NCBI RefSeq assembly: GCF_900618535.1
Contig: NZ_UYJA01000001.1
Coordinates: 558,001 to 622,000 of the forward strand
DNA length: 64,000 nucleotides
Reading direction: 5' to 3'
From: Pseudomonas bubulae
GTDB lineage: Bacteria > Pseudomonadota > Gammaproteobacteria > Pseudomonadales > Pseudomonadaceae
The notes under the pieces are model-generated. The model was not told where the DNA came from. It saw only the letters and a program-made list of their open reading frames with translations, and did no database searches. Below are positions 7,907 through 16,136 of the stretch, piece by piece (position 1 is the first letter of the stretch; each line of letters opens with the position of its first letter). The position numbers were made by a program, and so were the translations under genes.

Positions 7907-9949
7907 TTAATACCGCGCATCCAGCGGTTTGCCACCCTTGGGCCAGTCCTTGGCCTTGTCGACAAAATCAGGTCGTGGTTGATGGGAGAAGTACTCAGCC
8001 ACATCCACTGCCTCCTGATCCGATAATCCACCCTGCCCTAACGGGAATTTCTCGTGGAAGCCGATCGGCATATTGCGTTTCACAAACGCCGCCGCCGTGT
8101 AAGTGCGCGCCATGCCCGCGCCGATATTGAACGACTCGTTGCCCCACAACGGCGGGTACACAAAGCTGCCATCGGCCTGTTTCAGGCCCTGGCCGTCGTC
8201 ACCGTGGCACACCGCACATTGCTGCGCATAGATCAGTTTGCCGTTTTCCGGATCGGGGACGATTTTCGGATCGACCTTGCCCACGCCACGGCCCGCAACC
8301 TTGTCCCCCGCTACCGTGTTCATTTTCATCCAGTCAAAATACGCCACCATCGCCTGCATATCCGGCGAGGCTACGGGCAAGGGTTGGCCATTCATCGAGC
8401 GACGGAAACAACCATTGATCCGCTCCTCCAGTGTCACTTCCTTGCCCGCCCGTGGCGCATAGCCGGGGAAGAACGCCGAGACCCCGACAAAAGGCGAGCC
8501 ATCGGCCACGGTGCCTGCGTTCAAGTGGCAACTGGTACAGTTCAGGGCATTGCCGACGTTATCCGGTAACAGCGCCTTGGTTTGCAGATGCAGGCGCATG
8601 CCGCGCACCACCTGATCGGCATTGGCGGCACTGAGCAGATTGGCCAGGCGCGGGGTGACAAAGGCGGTCTCGTCGACAGTCTCGGGGTTCAACTGCTTGC
8701 GCATCTGCGCGACTTGCCCTGGCTTGATCGCTGGAGCCGCGTTGCCCCAGCTGCTGCGCACAAAGCTGAGGATCTCGGCAATTTCATCATCGCCCAGCCG
8801 GGCGAAGCCAGGCATGGTGTACACCCGTGGGTGCGTTGCTGTTTGCGGGGTTTTCCAGCCGGTCAGGGTGATATGCAAGAGTGTCGTCGGGTTGGCCGCG
8901 ACGATCCCCGGGTTGCCGTTCAACGGCGGGAATATGCCTTTGACCCCGCCGCCATCCGGGCGATGGCAATCAGCGCAGAACTGCGTGTAACCCAACCCGC
9001 CACGGCTGCTGTACAGCGTATCCGGTGCCTTGGCGGGTGTGATCGCCACAGCTGACATCGGTAAATCATCTTTGCCTGCAGGTAGCGATTTCAAATAGCT
9101 GGCGATGGCAGTCAAGTCTGCATCGGTAAAGTGCTGGGTACTGTGGTGGATCACATCAGCCATATTGCCCGACACCGTAGCAAAACGGTTTTGTCCGGTC
9201 TTGAGCAACTGCACGGTGTCCCCCACCGTCCACAGGTTGCGCAGACTCAAGGCGCGCCAGTGCTCGACGGTTTCCCCCGCCAGATAGTGCTTGCCGGCAC
9301 TGCCGTCATCGCTCATGGCCTTTTCCTGAAAGGCGATACCACGCGGCGTATGGCACGAGCCGCAATGCCCCAGGCCCTGCACCAGATAGGCGCCACGGTT
9401 CAGTTCGACGCTTTTGTCCGGGTCGGGGACAAACGGCTGATTATCGACAAACGCCCAGTTCCACAGCGCCAGCCCCCAACGCTGGTTGAACGGGAAGCCC
9501 ATATCGGCCTCAAGATTGGCCATTTTTACCGGGGCCACATCGTGCATCAGGTAGGCATACAGGGCGCGCATATCGTCTTCGCTCATCTTCGCGTAAGACG
9601 GATACGGCATCGCCGGATAGAGGTTTTTCCCCGCAGGTGTCACACCCTGGCGCATGGCCTTGTCGAACTGTTCAAAGCTGTACTGGCCGATACCTGTCTC
9701 GGGATCCGGGGTGATATTGCTCGAGTAAATCGTGCCCATTGGCGTTTTCAGCTCGAGCCCGCCCGCCATCTCGGCCCCGCCCATGGCGGTATGGCAGGCA
9801 ATGCAGTCACCGAGCCGGGCCACATAGTGGCCGCGTTCAATCAGGTTTTTCTCGGGGTTGGCTGCCGGGGTCGGCTCGCTGGCCTGCACCTCAAGGGTAC
9901 ACAGCAACGTCAGGCCGGCTAATGCCAGACGTGGAAAGGTAGAAAGCAT
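7907..9949 (-). CDS. Five-heme cytochrome c: triheme ADH-type cytochrome fused to TsdA-type thiosulfate dehydrogenase
   Basis: A 680-residue exported protein (signal peptide to about VQA, residue 23; AAGGA Shine-Dalgarno 8 nt before ATG). Five CXXCH sites are visible at residues 49-53, 196-200, 325-329, 471-475 and 578-582. Residues 35-400 resemble the triheme cytochrome subunit of membrane alcohol/gluconate dehydrogenases (GTIYSSNITPDPETGIG, LYPAMPYPSY, FPFNQRWG). Residues 440-680 resemble diheme TsdA: CTSCHLNAG, INGCFRRSMNG with Cys514 at the unusual heme-ligand position, PPLWG and FNIGAGMARTYTAAAF. Inferred role: thiosulfate to tetrathionate, with electrons leaving through the N-terminal hemes. 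No dehydrogenase partner gene is adjacent. The fusion architecture is seen; the substrate is inferred. Confidence 0.75.
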   Translation of the reverse strand: MLSTFPRLALAGLTLLCTLEVQASEPTPAANPEKNLIERGHYVARLGDCIACHTAMGGAEMAGGLELKTPMGTIYSSNITPDPETGIGQYSFEQFDKAMRQGVTPAGKNLYPAMPYPSYAKMSEDDMRALYAYLMHDVAPVKMANLEADMGFPFNQRWGLALWNWAFVDNQPFVPDPDKSVELNRGAYLVQGLGHCGSCHTPRGIAFQEKAMSDDGSAGKHYLAGETVEHWRALSLRNLWTVGDTVQLLKTGQNRFATVSGNMADVIHHSTQHFTDADLTAIASYLKSLPAGKDDLPMSAVAITPAKAPDTLYSSRGGLGYTQFCADCHRPDGGGVKGIFPPLNGNPGIVAANPTTLLHITLTGWKTPQTATHPRVYTMPGFARLGDDEIAEILSFVRSSWGNAAPAIKPGQVAQMRKQLNPETVDETAFVTPRLANLLSAANADQVVRGMRLHLQTKALLPDNVGNALNCTSCHLNAGTVADGSPFVGVSAFFPGYAPRAGKEVTLEERINGCFRRSMNGQPLPVASPDMQAMVAYFDWMKMNTVAGDKVAGRGVGKVDPKIVPDPENGKLIYAQQCAVCHGDDGQGLKQADGSFVYPPLWGNESFNIGAGMARTYTAAAFVKRNMPIGFHEKFPLGQGGLSDQEAVDVAEYFSHQPRPDFVDKAKDWPKGGKPLDARY

Positions 9950-10217
9950 CGCGTTATTCCTTTAAGGCGTCGATCTGGGGTGGTCCCCTCGAAACGGGCC
10001 GTGCTGGTTTTGTTATGGACTCCTCACAGGACGCTTGTACCGGCTTTTACCGCCACGACGTTTGACCCGGATCATGCACGCCGCAACCAGGGTGTGTGGC
10101 CGGGCGCTCTAAGCTAGTTCCAAAACGGTATTTTCCCCTTTGATTTAAAGCACTTAGATTCGCTGAACCGGACCGCCGGACAGCCCCTTCTTATCTTCTT
10201 ACAACAAGGTCCAAGCC

Positions 10218-11192
10218 ATGTCCGTGCGCACACTCCTGATTGCTCTTTCCCTCGCAGGCCTCAGCTTCGGCGCGCAGGCAGCTGATTTGACCATCGGCTA
10301 TATCACCGGCATCGACCCCACCAAACTGGCCCAGGCCGAGGGCAGCTACGAGAAAGCCATCGGTGAAAAGATTGACTGGCGCCGCTTTGATTCGGGTCCG
10401 GCGGTGGTGTCGGCCCTGGCCTCCGGAGACCTGCAGATCGGCAACCTGGGTTCAAGCCCGCTGGCTGCCGCGGCCTCGCGCAATGTGCCGCTGGTGACTT
10501 TTATCGTCACCGCGCAGATCAAGGGTTCCGAAGCTCTGGTGGTGCGTGACGGCAGCGGTATCAACGGCCCGCAGGACCTGATCGGCAAGACCATCGCCAC
10601 GCCCTTTGTCTCGACGTCGCACTACAGCCTGCTGGGCGCGCTGAAACACTGGAACCTGACCCCGCAGCAGGTCAAGGTGGTCAACCTGAGCCCTGCGCAA
10701 ATCACCGCAGCCTGGAAGCGTGGCGATATCGACGGCGCGTTCACCTGGTCACCTGCCCTGGGGGAAATTCGCAAGACCGGGAAAATCCTCACCGACGCCG
10801 GCCAGGTCAGCGAATGGGGCGCACCGACTTTTGAAGTCTGGGTCGCCCGCAAGGATTTCGCGGACAAACATCCGGAAATCGTCGCTAAATTCGCCAAAGT
10901 CAGCCTCGATGCCATCGCCGACTACAACGCCCACCAGACCGCCTGGACTACCGATTCGCCGCAGGTGCAGACAATCGCCCGGCTGACCGGCGCCAGCCCC
11001 GAAGACATCCCCGAGTTGCTGCACGGCGCGCACTTCCCTTCGGCAGCCGAGCAAAATTCGGCGCAGTTGCTGGGGGGTGGCACGGCCAAAGATATCGCCG
11101 GGACGGCCCTGTTCCTCAAGGAGCAGGGCAAGATCGAAACCGTTCTGCCCGACTATTCAGCCTTTGTCAGCGATAAATTTTTGCCGCAATAA
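10218..11192 (+). CDS. TauA-like taurine/sulfonate ABC-transporter binding protein (orphan)
   Basis: A 324-residue periplasmic solute-binding protein with a signal peptide cleaved after GAQA (about residue 21). It begins ADLTIGYITGIDPTKLAQAEG and carries WRRFDSGPAVVSALASGDLQ, IGNLGSSPLAAAA and TPFVSTSHYSLLGAL, all typical of TauA/SsuA. Taurine is the best guess for the ligand. The tauB, tauC and tauD genes are not beside it; a related but separate ABC/dioxygenase set lies at 32.4-36.1 kb. It may supply another permease or be a relocated paralogue. Confidence 0.75.
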   Translation: MSVRTLLIALSLAGLSFGAQAADLTIGYITGIDPTKLAQAEGSYEKAIGEKIDWRRFDSGPAVVSALASGDLQIGNLGSSPLAAAASRNVPLVTFIVTAQIKGSEALVVRDGSGINGPQDLIGKTIATPFVSTSHYSLLGALKHWNLTPQQVKVVNLSPAQITAAWKRGDIDGAFTWSPALGEIRKTGKILTDAGQVSEWGAPTFEVWVARKDFADKHPEIVAKFAKVSLDAIADYNAHQTAWTTDSPQVQTIARLTGASPEDIPELLHGAHFPSAAEQNSAQLLGGGTAKDIAGTALFLKEQGKIETVLPDYSAFVSDKFLPQ

Positions 11193-11336
11193 CAAGCTGT
11201 TAGCCACTGGCACAACAAATGCTTCGTTACGCCCTACAACACAGTGCCTTGCACCGCCGGCTCCGCTCTGGCGCTGCAACAACCTGGGTGAACCCCGACG
11301 CCAGACGCGTCCCGGATCATAATAAGGAGCGTAAGG

Positions 11337-12332
11337 ATGGCAACGCCTGTTACAGCGTCACCGATAAATATGCCTGCCGTGAAGACCGTGGGCTTTCTGG
11401 TGATACCAAACTTCACCACCATCGGTTTTGCCTCGGCCATCGAAACCTTGCGCATGGCCAATATGGCAGCGCGCTGTGAAATGTTTCGCAGCGTTATCAT
11501 TGCCCCCACCCTCGATCCGGTCATGGCCAGCAACGGCATGCGTATCCTGCCCGACTATGTGATCGGCGATGCACCAAAACTGGACATTTTGCTGGTGGTG
11601 GGTTCAAACCCGATCGTCTCCCACCTCAGCAGCCGCCCGGTGCTCAACTGGCTGCGCAAACTGGCCCACGAACAAGTGGCGCTGGGCGGGATCTGCACCG
11701 GCAGCTACTGGCTGGCCCGCGCCGGGCTGCTCAAGGGTTATCGCTGCACCATCCACTGGGAAGATATCGAAACCCTCAAGGACCATTTCCCGGGGATCAT
11801 TATTTCCAATCAGTTATTCGAACTGGATCGCGATCGCTATACCTGCTCGGGTGGCGTGGCATCGATGGACATGACCTTGCAATTGATTGCCCGCGAACCG
11901 GGTGGCCGCGAGATTGCGGCCCACGCTGCCGAGTTGCTGCTGTGTGACCGAGCCCGCGGGCCGCAAGAGCAACAGCGGGTACCGCTGCGCCAGAAGCTGG
12001 GTACATCGCAGCCCAAACTGAGTCAGGTGGTGGCAATCATGGAGGCCAATCTGGAAGAGCCGGTCAGCCTGGAAGACCTGGCGCGGTTGAACGAAGTGTC
12101 GGTACGTCAGCTAGAACGCCTGTTCCACAAACACCTGCAACGCACACCCAGCCAGTACTACCTGGAGTTACGCCTGGCCAGGGCCCGGAGCCTGTTGCTG
12201 CGCAGCGAATCACAAGTGCGGGATATCGCCCTGGCCTGTGGCTTTGTCTCGGCGGCGCATTTTTCCAAGTGCTATAGCCGCTTGTTTGGTGTATCGCCCA
12301 TTGGTGAGCGCAAGCAGGTGGCGTTGCACTAA
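11337..12332 (+). CDS. cahR: GATase1-like/AraC-family regulator, likely the creatine-responsive activator (CahR-type)
   Basis: 331 residues. An N-terminal DJ-1/PfpI (class I glutamine amidotransferase-like) sensor spans about residues 15-185, with GGICTGSYWLARAGLL in place of the nucleophile elbow. A C-terminal AraC double HTH covers about 225-325 (ISxLED-type first helix, then DIALACGFVSAAHFSKCYSRLFGVSP). A strong AAGGAG precedes ATG. This architecture is shared by GbdR, SouR and CahR, regulators of quaternary-amine, sarcosine and creatine metabolism. It stands beside a transporter and a creatinase on the opposite strand, which supports CahR; the symbol is assigned from context. Confidence 0.7.
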   Translation: MATPVTASPINMPAVKTVGFLVIPNFTTIGFASAIETLRMANMAARCEMFRSVIIAPTLDPVMASNGMRILPDYVIGDAPKLDILLVVGSNPIVSHLSSRPVLNWLRKLAHEQVALGGICTGSYWLARAGLLKGYRCTIHWEDIETLKDHFPGIIISNQLFELDRDRYTCSGGVASMDMTLQLIAREPGGREIAAHAAELLLCDRARGPQEQQRVPLRQKLGTSQPKLSQVVAIMEANLEEPVSLEDLARLNEVSVRQLERLFHKHLQRTPSQYYLELRLARARSLLLRSESQVRDIALACGFVSAAHFSKCYSRLFGVSPIGERKQVALH

Positions 12333-12342
12333 AACATCACCC

Positions 12343-12372
12343 GTAGCAGCTGAGGAGCGGAGCGAGGCTGCG
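12343..12372 (+). repeat. Dispersed 30-nt intergenic repeat, copy 1
   Basis: Begins GTAGCAGCTGAGGAGCGGAG and ends GAGGCTGCG, followed by a partial inverted end (GCTGCTACGG). Related copies lie at 51458-51487 (inverted), 51511-51540 and 54551-54580. Confidence 0.5.
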
Positions 12373-12403
12373 TCCGGCTGCTACGGAGGTAGGAGGCGGC
12401 AGG

Positions 12404-13750
12404 TTAATCCTGCAACGCCTTGTACGCCGTCTCGCGGCTGGCCAGCATCGCCACCAGTGCCACTGCCGCGGCGGCCAGCAGGTACCAGGCCGGGGCCATT
12501 TTGTTGCCGGTCATCTGAATCAGCCAGGTGGCAATAAACGGCGCAGTCCCGCCGAACACGGCGTTGGCCACGTTAAAGCTGAAGGCAAAACCGCTGAAGC
12601 GCACCCGGGTCGGGAAGATCTCGGCCAGAAAGCACGGCAAGGTGCCGTCGTTCATTGCCAGGATGGCACCGAAGGCAATCTGGATCATCAGGATCACCAG
12701 CAGTGACGGGTTGCCCAGCATCCCGAACAGCGGAAAGGTCAGCAGCAGGAACATCACCGAGGCACTGACCAGCATGGTCTTGCGGCCATAGCGGTCCGAC
12801 AGCTTGCCCATCAAAAAAATCAGACCGATATAGGTCGCCAGCGACACCGTGGAAGCGATAAAGGAATCACTCTCGCTCATGCCCATTTCCGTCGACAGGT
12901 AGGTCGGCATGTAACTGAGCAACAGGTAGAAGGCCACCGCATTCAGACAGGTCACGCCAATCCCGATCAATACCGGCCGACGATGCACCGTGAGCAACTC
13001 ACGAACCGGGGCATGGGTCGCACACTCCTTGGCTTCCAGACGCTTTTCCATCTCCAGGAACTTGGGTGAGTCCTGCAAATGCACACGGATATAGCGCCCC
13101 ACCAGGCCAAAGGGTGCCGCCAGCAGGAACGGCAGGCGCCAGCCCCAGTCGTGCAGGTTTTCAACCGTCATCAAGGCATGCATGCCCGCGACAAATACCG
13201 CGCCAAACAACAGGCCGGCCGCCGTGCTCGCCGGTACGATGCTGGTATAAAAACCGCGCTTGCCCTCAGGTGCATACTCGGCCAGAAACGCCGAAGCGCC
13301 CGCGTATTCCCCTGAGGCCGAAAAGCCCTGCACCAGACGAATCAACAACAGCAACACCGGTGCCCAGAGGCCGATCTGGTTATAGGTGGGCAGCATGCCG
13401 ATGCAAAAAGTCGCCACGGTCATGATCAGGATCGACCAGGACAAGGCGCTGCGCCGCCCGTACTTGTCGCCAAAATGCCCCCAGACCAGACCACCGAACG
13501 GGCGCACGATAAACGACAGGGCGAACACCGCGAAAGTGGCCAGCAGCCCGGTGGTGGTATCGGTTTGCGGGAAGAACGTCAGGGCGATGACCGTCGCCAG
13601 GTAACCATAGGCAGCGTAGTCAAACCACTCGACAAAGTTGCCCATAAAGCTGGCCGTGGCGGCACGGCGCAATGCCTTGCGCTCACTGAGGCGCTCGACC
13701 TGCTGTTCGGGGGTCAGGGGCAATGCGATAGTTGCGCTGGGGATACTCAT
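12404..13750 (-). CDS. MFS transporter, metabolite:H+ symporter (MHS/ProP-like), probable creatine uptake
   Basis: 448 residues, about 12 predicted membrane segments. The opening RRAATASFMGNFVEWFDYAAYGYLA is the hallmark of the ProP/ShiA/KgtP (MHS) branch of the major facilitator superfamily. The loop 2-3 motif is GHFGDKYGRRSAL and the equivalent loop 8-9 motif GKLSDRYGRKTML. It lies between the AraC-type regulator and the creatinase, so creatine or creatinine is the likely substrate (inference; this family also carries betaine, proline and dicarboxylates). It starts at ATG 13750 with AGGAGGTGC just upstream. Confidence 0.8.
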   Translation of the reverse strand: MSIPSATIALPLTPEQQVERLSERKALRRAATASFMGNFVEWFDYAAYGYLATVIALTFFPQTDTTTGLLATFAVFALSFIVRPFGGLVWGHFGDKYGRRSALSWSILIMTVATFCIGMLPTYNQIGLWAPVLLLLIRLVQGFSASGEYAGASAFLAEYAPEGKRGFYTSIVPASTAAGLLFGAVFVAGMHALMTVENLHDWGWRLPFLLAAPFGLVGRYIRVHLQDSPKFLEMEKRLEAKECATHAPVRELLTVHRRPVLIGIGVTCLNAVAFYLLLSYMPTYLSTEMGMSESDSFIASTVSLATYIGLIFLMGKLSDRYGRKTMLVSASVMFLLLTFPLFGMLGNPSLLVILMIQIAFGAILAMNDGTLPCFLAEIFPTRVRFSGFAFSFNVANAVFGGTAPFIATWLIQMTGNKMAPAWYLLAAAAVALVAMLASRETAYKALQD

Positions 13751-13910
13751 TGAGCACCTCCTGAGAAAGAGATGCGTGATGGAAAAATGGCAAGCAACGT
13801 CGCGACATGGGACATGACAGATACCCTCATTGTGTTCTTTTTGGCAGGGGTAAACAGGTCAGAAAACGCTGCGCAATCTGTGTACGCATACGTTGGTATC
13901 GAGCTCGGAG

Positions 13911-13993
13911 TGGGAGCGAGCCTGCTCGCGAAGGTATCACCCCGGATTGACGAGGCGCCGCGGTGATACCTTCGCGGGCAGGCCCGCTCCCAC
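13911..13993. repeat. Inverted pair of REP elements (BIME)
   Basis: Left arm TGGGAGCGAGCCTGCTCGCG and right arm CGCGGGCAGGCCCGCTCCCA in opposite orientation, with GGTATCACC / GGTGATACC also pairing inside. It sits between the transporter and the creatinase and may act on mRNA ends. Confidence 0.85.
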
Positions 13994-14008
13994 AATGCCG
14001 CGCAATGA

Positions 14009-15220
14009 CTATTTTTTGATGATGTTGTGCTGCGGGCCATACGGGAAGTGGGTGATGTTCTCGCCGCCCTGTTCGTTGACGATCAGGATATCGTGCTCGC
14101 GATACCCGCCTGCTCCCGGACGACCTTCAGGGATCATGATCATCGGCTCGATCGACACCACCATGCCCGGCTCCAGCACCGTGTCGATATCTTCACGCAA
14201 CTCCAGCCCGGCCTCGCGGCCATAGTAATGACTGAGGGTGCCAAAGGAGTGACCATACCCGAAGGTGCGGTATTGCAGCAGGTCGTGTTCCATGAAAATT
14301 TCATTGAGCTGCAGAGCAATGTCCGAACACTTCATGCCGGGCCTGATCAGCTTCAGGCCGGCCTCGTGTACCTTGACGTTGACCTCCCACAGGCGCAGGT
14401 GCTCGTCGGAGCAATGGTCCAGAAACAGGGTGCGTTCCAGCGCCGTGTAGTAACCGGCAATCATCGGGAAGCAGTTGAGGCTGAGGATATCGCCCTTGTT
14501 CACCTTGCGGCTGGTGACCGGGTTATGGGCGCCGTCGGTGTTGATCCCCGACTGGAACCAGGTCCAGGTATCCATCAACTCCGAATCGGGAAAGGTACGG
14601 GCAATTTCACGCACCATCGCCTGGGTGGCATGCAGCGCCACTTCATATTCCGGCACCTGATCGCGCAAGGCCTCGACGATGGCCGCGCCACCAATATCGG
14701 CAATCCGTGCGCCGTGGCGAATGATGGCGTGTTCTTCCGCCGACTTGATCATGCGCATACGCATGCACGGCGCGGCGATGTCCACCAGCTCGGCCTGGGG
14801 ATAGCGGCTGGCGAGCTTGTCGCGATTGAGCAGGTTCATGTGATCGAACTCGATACCGATGCGCCCCGCCTTGGGCAGCGCCTGCTGGATCGCCACAAAG
14901 TAGTTGTCGCGCTGCCAGTCGGTATACACGATGTTGTCGGTGCCCATGGTCCGGCGCCACGGCTGCCCGCCGTCAATATTGGCGCTGATGGTCACCGCGC
15001 TGTCCTGGGTCACCACCAGCGCGTAGTTGCGGCCAAATGAGCAATACAGGAAATCGCTGTAGTAGTTGAGGTTGTGGTACGAGGTGAACACAGCAGCATC
15101 GATATTGTTCTGCGCCATATAGGCCCGCAGTTTTCCCTGGCGGTTCGCGTACTCCTGGGCCGAGAACGTCGGAGTGACCTTTTCGCCGTTCTTTATCTGG
15201 ATGGTTTTCGGCATTTGCAT
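14009..15220 (-). CDS. creA: Creatinase (creatine amidinohydrolase, EC 3.5.3.3)
   Basis: Hydrolyses creatine to sarcosine and urea in the cytoplasm. With start ATG 15220 (AGGGA upstream) the protein is 403 residues beginning MQMPKT, the length and N-terminus of the classical P. putida enzyme; a longer in-frame start at 15298 adds 26 unrelated residues. Diagnostic stretches are SYHNLNYYSDFLYCSFGR, NIDGGQPWRRT, FQSGINTDGAHNPVT and FGYGHSFGTLSHYYGREAG, the last containing the catalytic histidine region. The fold is pita-bread (M24) but metal-independent. The enzyme supplies nitrogen from urea and feeds sarcosine oxidation; neither urease nor sarcosine oxidase is in the window. Confidence 0.95.
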   Translation of the reverse strand: MQMPKTIQIKNGEKVTPTFSAQEYANRQGKLRAYMAQNNIDAAVFTSYHNLNYYSDFLYCSFGRNYALVVTQDSAVTISANIDGGQPWRRTMGTDNIVYTDWQRDNYFVAIQQALPKAGRIGIEFDHMNLLNRDKLASRYPQAELVDIAAPCMRMRMIKSAEEHAIIRHGARIADIGGAAIVEALRDQVPEYEVALHATQAMVREIARTFPDSELMDTWTWFQSGINTDGAHNPVTSRKVNKGDILSLNCFPMIAGYYTALERTLFLDHCSDEHLRLWEVNVKVHEAGLKLIRPGMKCSDIALQLNEIFMEHDLLQYRTFGYGHSFGTLSHYYGREAGLELREDIDTVLEPGMVVSIEPMIMIPEGRPGAGGYREHDILIVNEQGGENITHFPYGPQHNIIKK

Positions 15221-15409
15221 GGCATATGTCCCTGTCATTGATCGAGCGTCAGGAGCCGCCGGCAGGCGGGTCGTTGAGGAACATTCGAACAGATACAAGC
15301 ACGGATTTTTTGTGCGAATCCGACCTGTAGTTGATCAGATCCGCTGTGCAATCTTGCCCTCTTTCCTTGATAGCATTTGCGCAGCATGGCCAATGATGGG
15401 ATATTCGCA

Positions 15410-15428
15410 AATGTGAAATATTCTCATT
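15410..15428 (+). promoter_or_regulatory. Candidate Fur box upstream of pfeR
   Basis: AATGTGAAATATTCTCATT is an imperfect inverted repeat (AATGTGAA / TTCTCATT, 7/8 pairs). Its core matches the 7-1-7 Fur consensus TGATAATnATTATCA at 10 of 14 positions. It lies 10 bp before pfeR. Confidence 0.45.
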
Positions 15429-15437
15429 AGAACCCCT

Positions 15438-16136
15438 ATGCACACATCCCCCCGGTTACTTCTGGTAGAAGACGACTTCAGGCTGCGCCACGATCTGGAG
15501 CGACATCTGCTGCAACGCGGCTTTGCCGTAACATCCTGCATCGACGGCATTCAGGGCCTGAGCGCTTTGCAGTCGCAGTGTTTCGACCTGGTGCTGCTCG
15601 ATATCATGCTGCCCGGTATGGACGGTCTGGCGCTGCTTGAAGCCCTGCGCCTGCAACAAAATGTCCCGGTGATGCTGATGTCGGCCTTGGGCAACGAGCA
15701 AGACCGAATCACCGGGTTTACCCGAGGTGCCGACGACTATCTGCCCAAACCCTTCAGCCTCGCCGAGCTGGACGCCCGCACCGATGCCCTGCTGCGGCGC
15801 ATGGCCATGTTCCAGCGCCCGCCGGGGCTGCCGCACCACCCGCGGCTGAGCTTTGATGAAGAGGCTCTGGACGTGGTGCACAACGGCCAGAGTGCAGGCC
15901 TGACCCACTCCGAATTCCGCCTGCTGAGCATCCTGCACGAACATGACGGCGAGGCCTTGAGCAAGGCGTTTCTCTACCAGCAGGTGCTTCACCGCATCTA
16001 CACCCGGCTGGACCGCGGCCTGGATGTACATGTGTGCAATGTGCGACGCAAGCTGGCGGCCATTGGCGTCCGGCATGTGCAGATCCAGGCCGTGCGTGGC
16101 CAGGGTTATATCCTGGTCAGCATGGATAACCCCTGA
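15438..16136 (+). CDS. pfeR: OmpR/PhoB-family response regulator PfeR
   Basis: 232 residues. The receiver domain (about 1-120) has acidic residues Glu11-Asp13, phosphoacceptor Asp55 in LVLLDIMLPG and a Lys in YLPKPF. The C-terminal winged-helix DNA-binding domain (about 135-228) ends GVRHVQIQAVRGQGYIL. It sits directly before a sensor kinase (TGATG junction), an enterobactin-type receptor and an esterase, which is the pfeR-pfeS-pfeA-pfeE arrangement of P. aeruginosa. PfeR activates pfeA when ferric enterobactin is sensed. Confidence 0.88.
   Translation: MHTSPRLLLVEDDFRLRHDLERHLLQRGFAVTSCIDGIQGLSALQSQCFDLVLLDIMLPGMDGLALLEALRLQQNVPVMLMSALGNEQDRITGFTRGADDYLPKPFSLAELDARTDALLRRMAMFQRPPGLPHHPRLSFDEEALDVVHNGQSAGLTHSEFRLLSILHEHDGEALSKAFLYQQVLHRIYTRLDRGLDVHVCNVRRKLAAIGVRHVQIQAVRGQGYILVSMDNP

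Noticed and set aside
15221..15298. Longer creatinase start
   Set aside because: The 403-residue form from 15220 equals the known enzyme length and has a Shine-Dalgarno.
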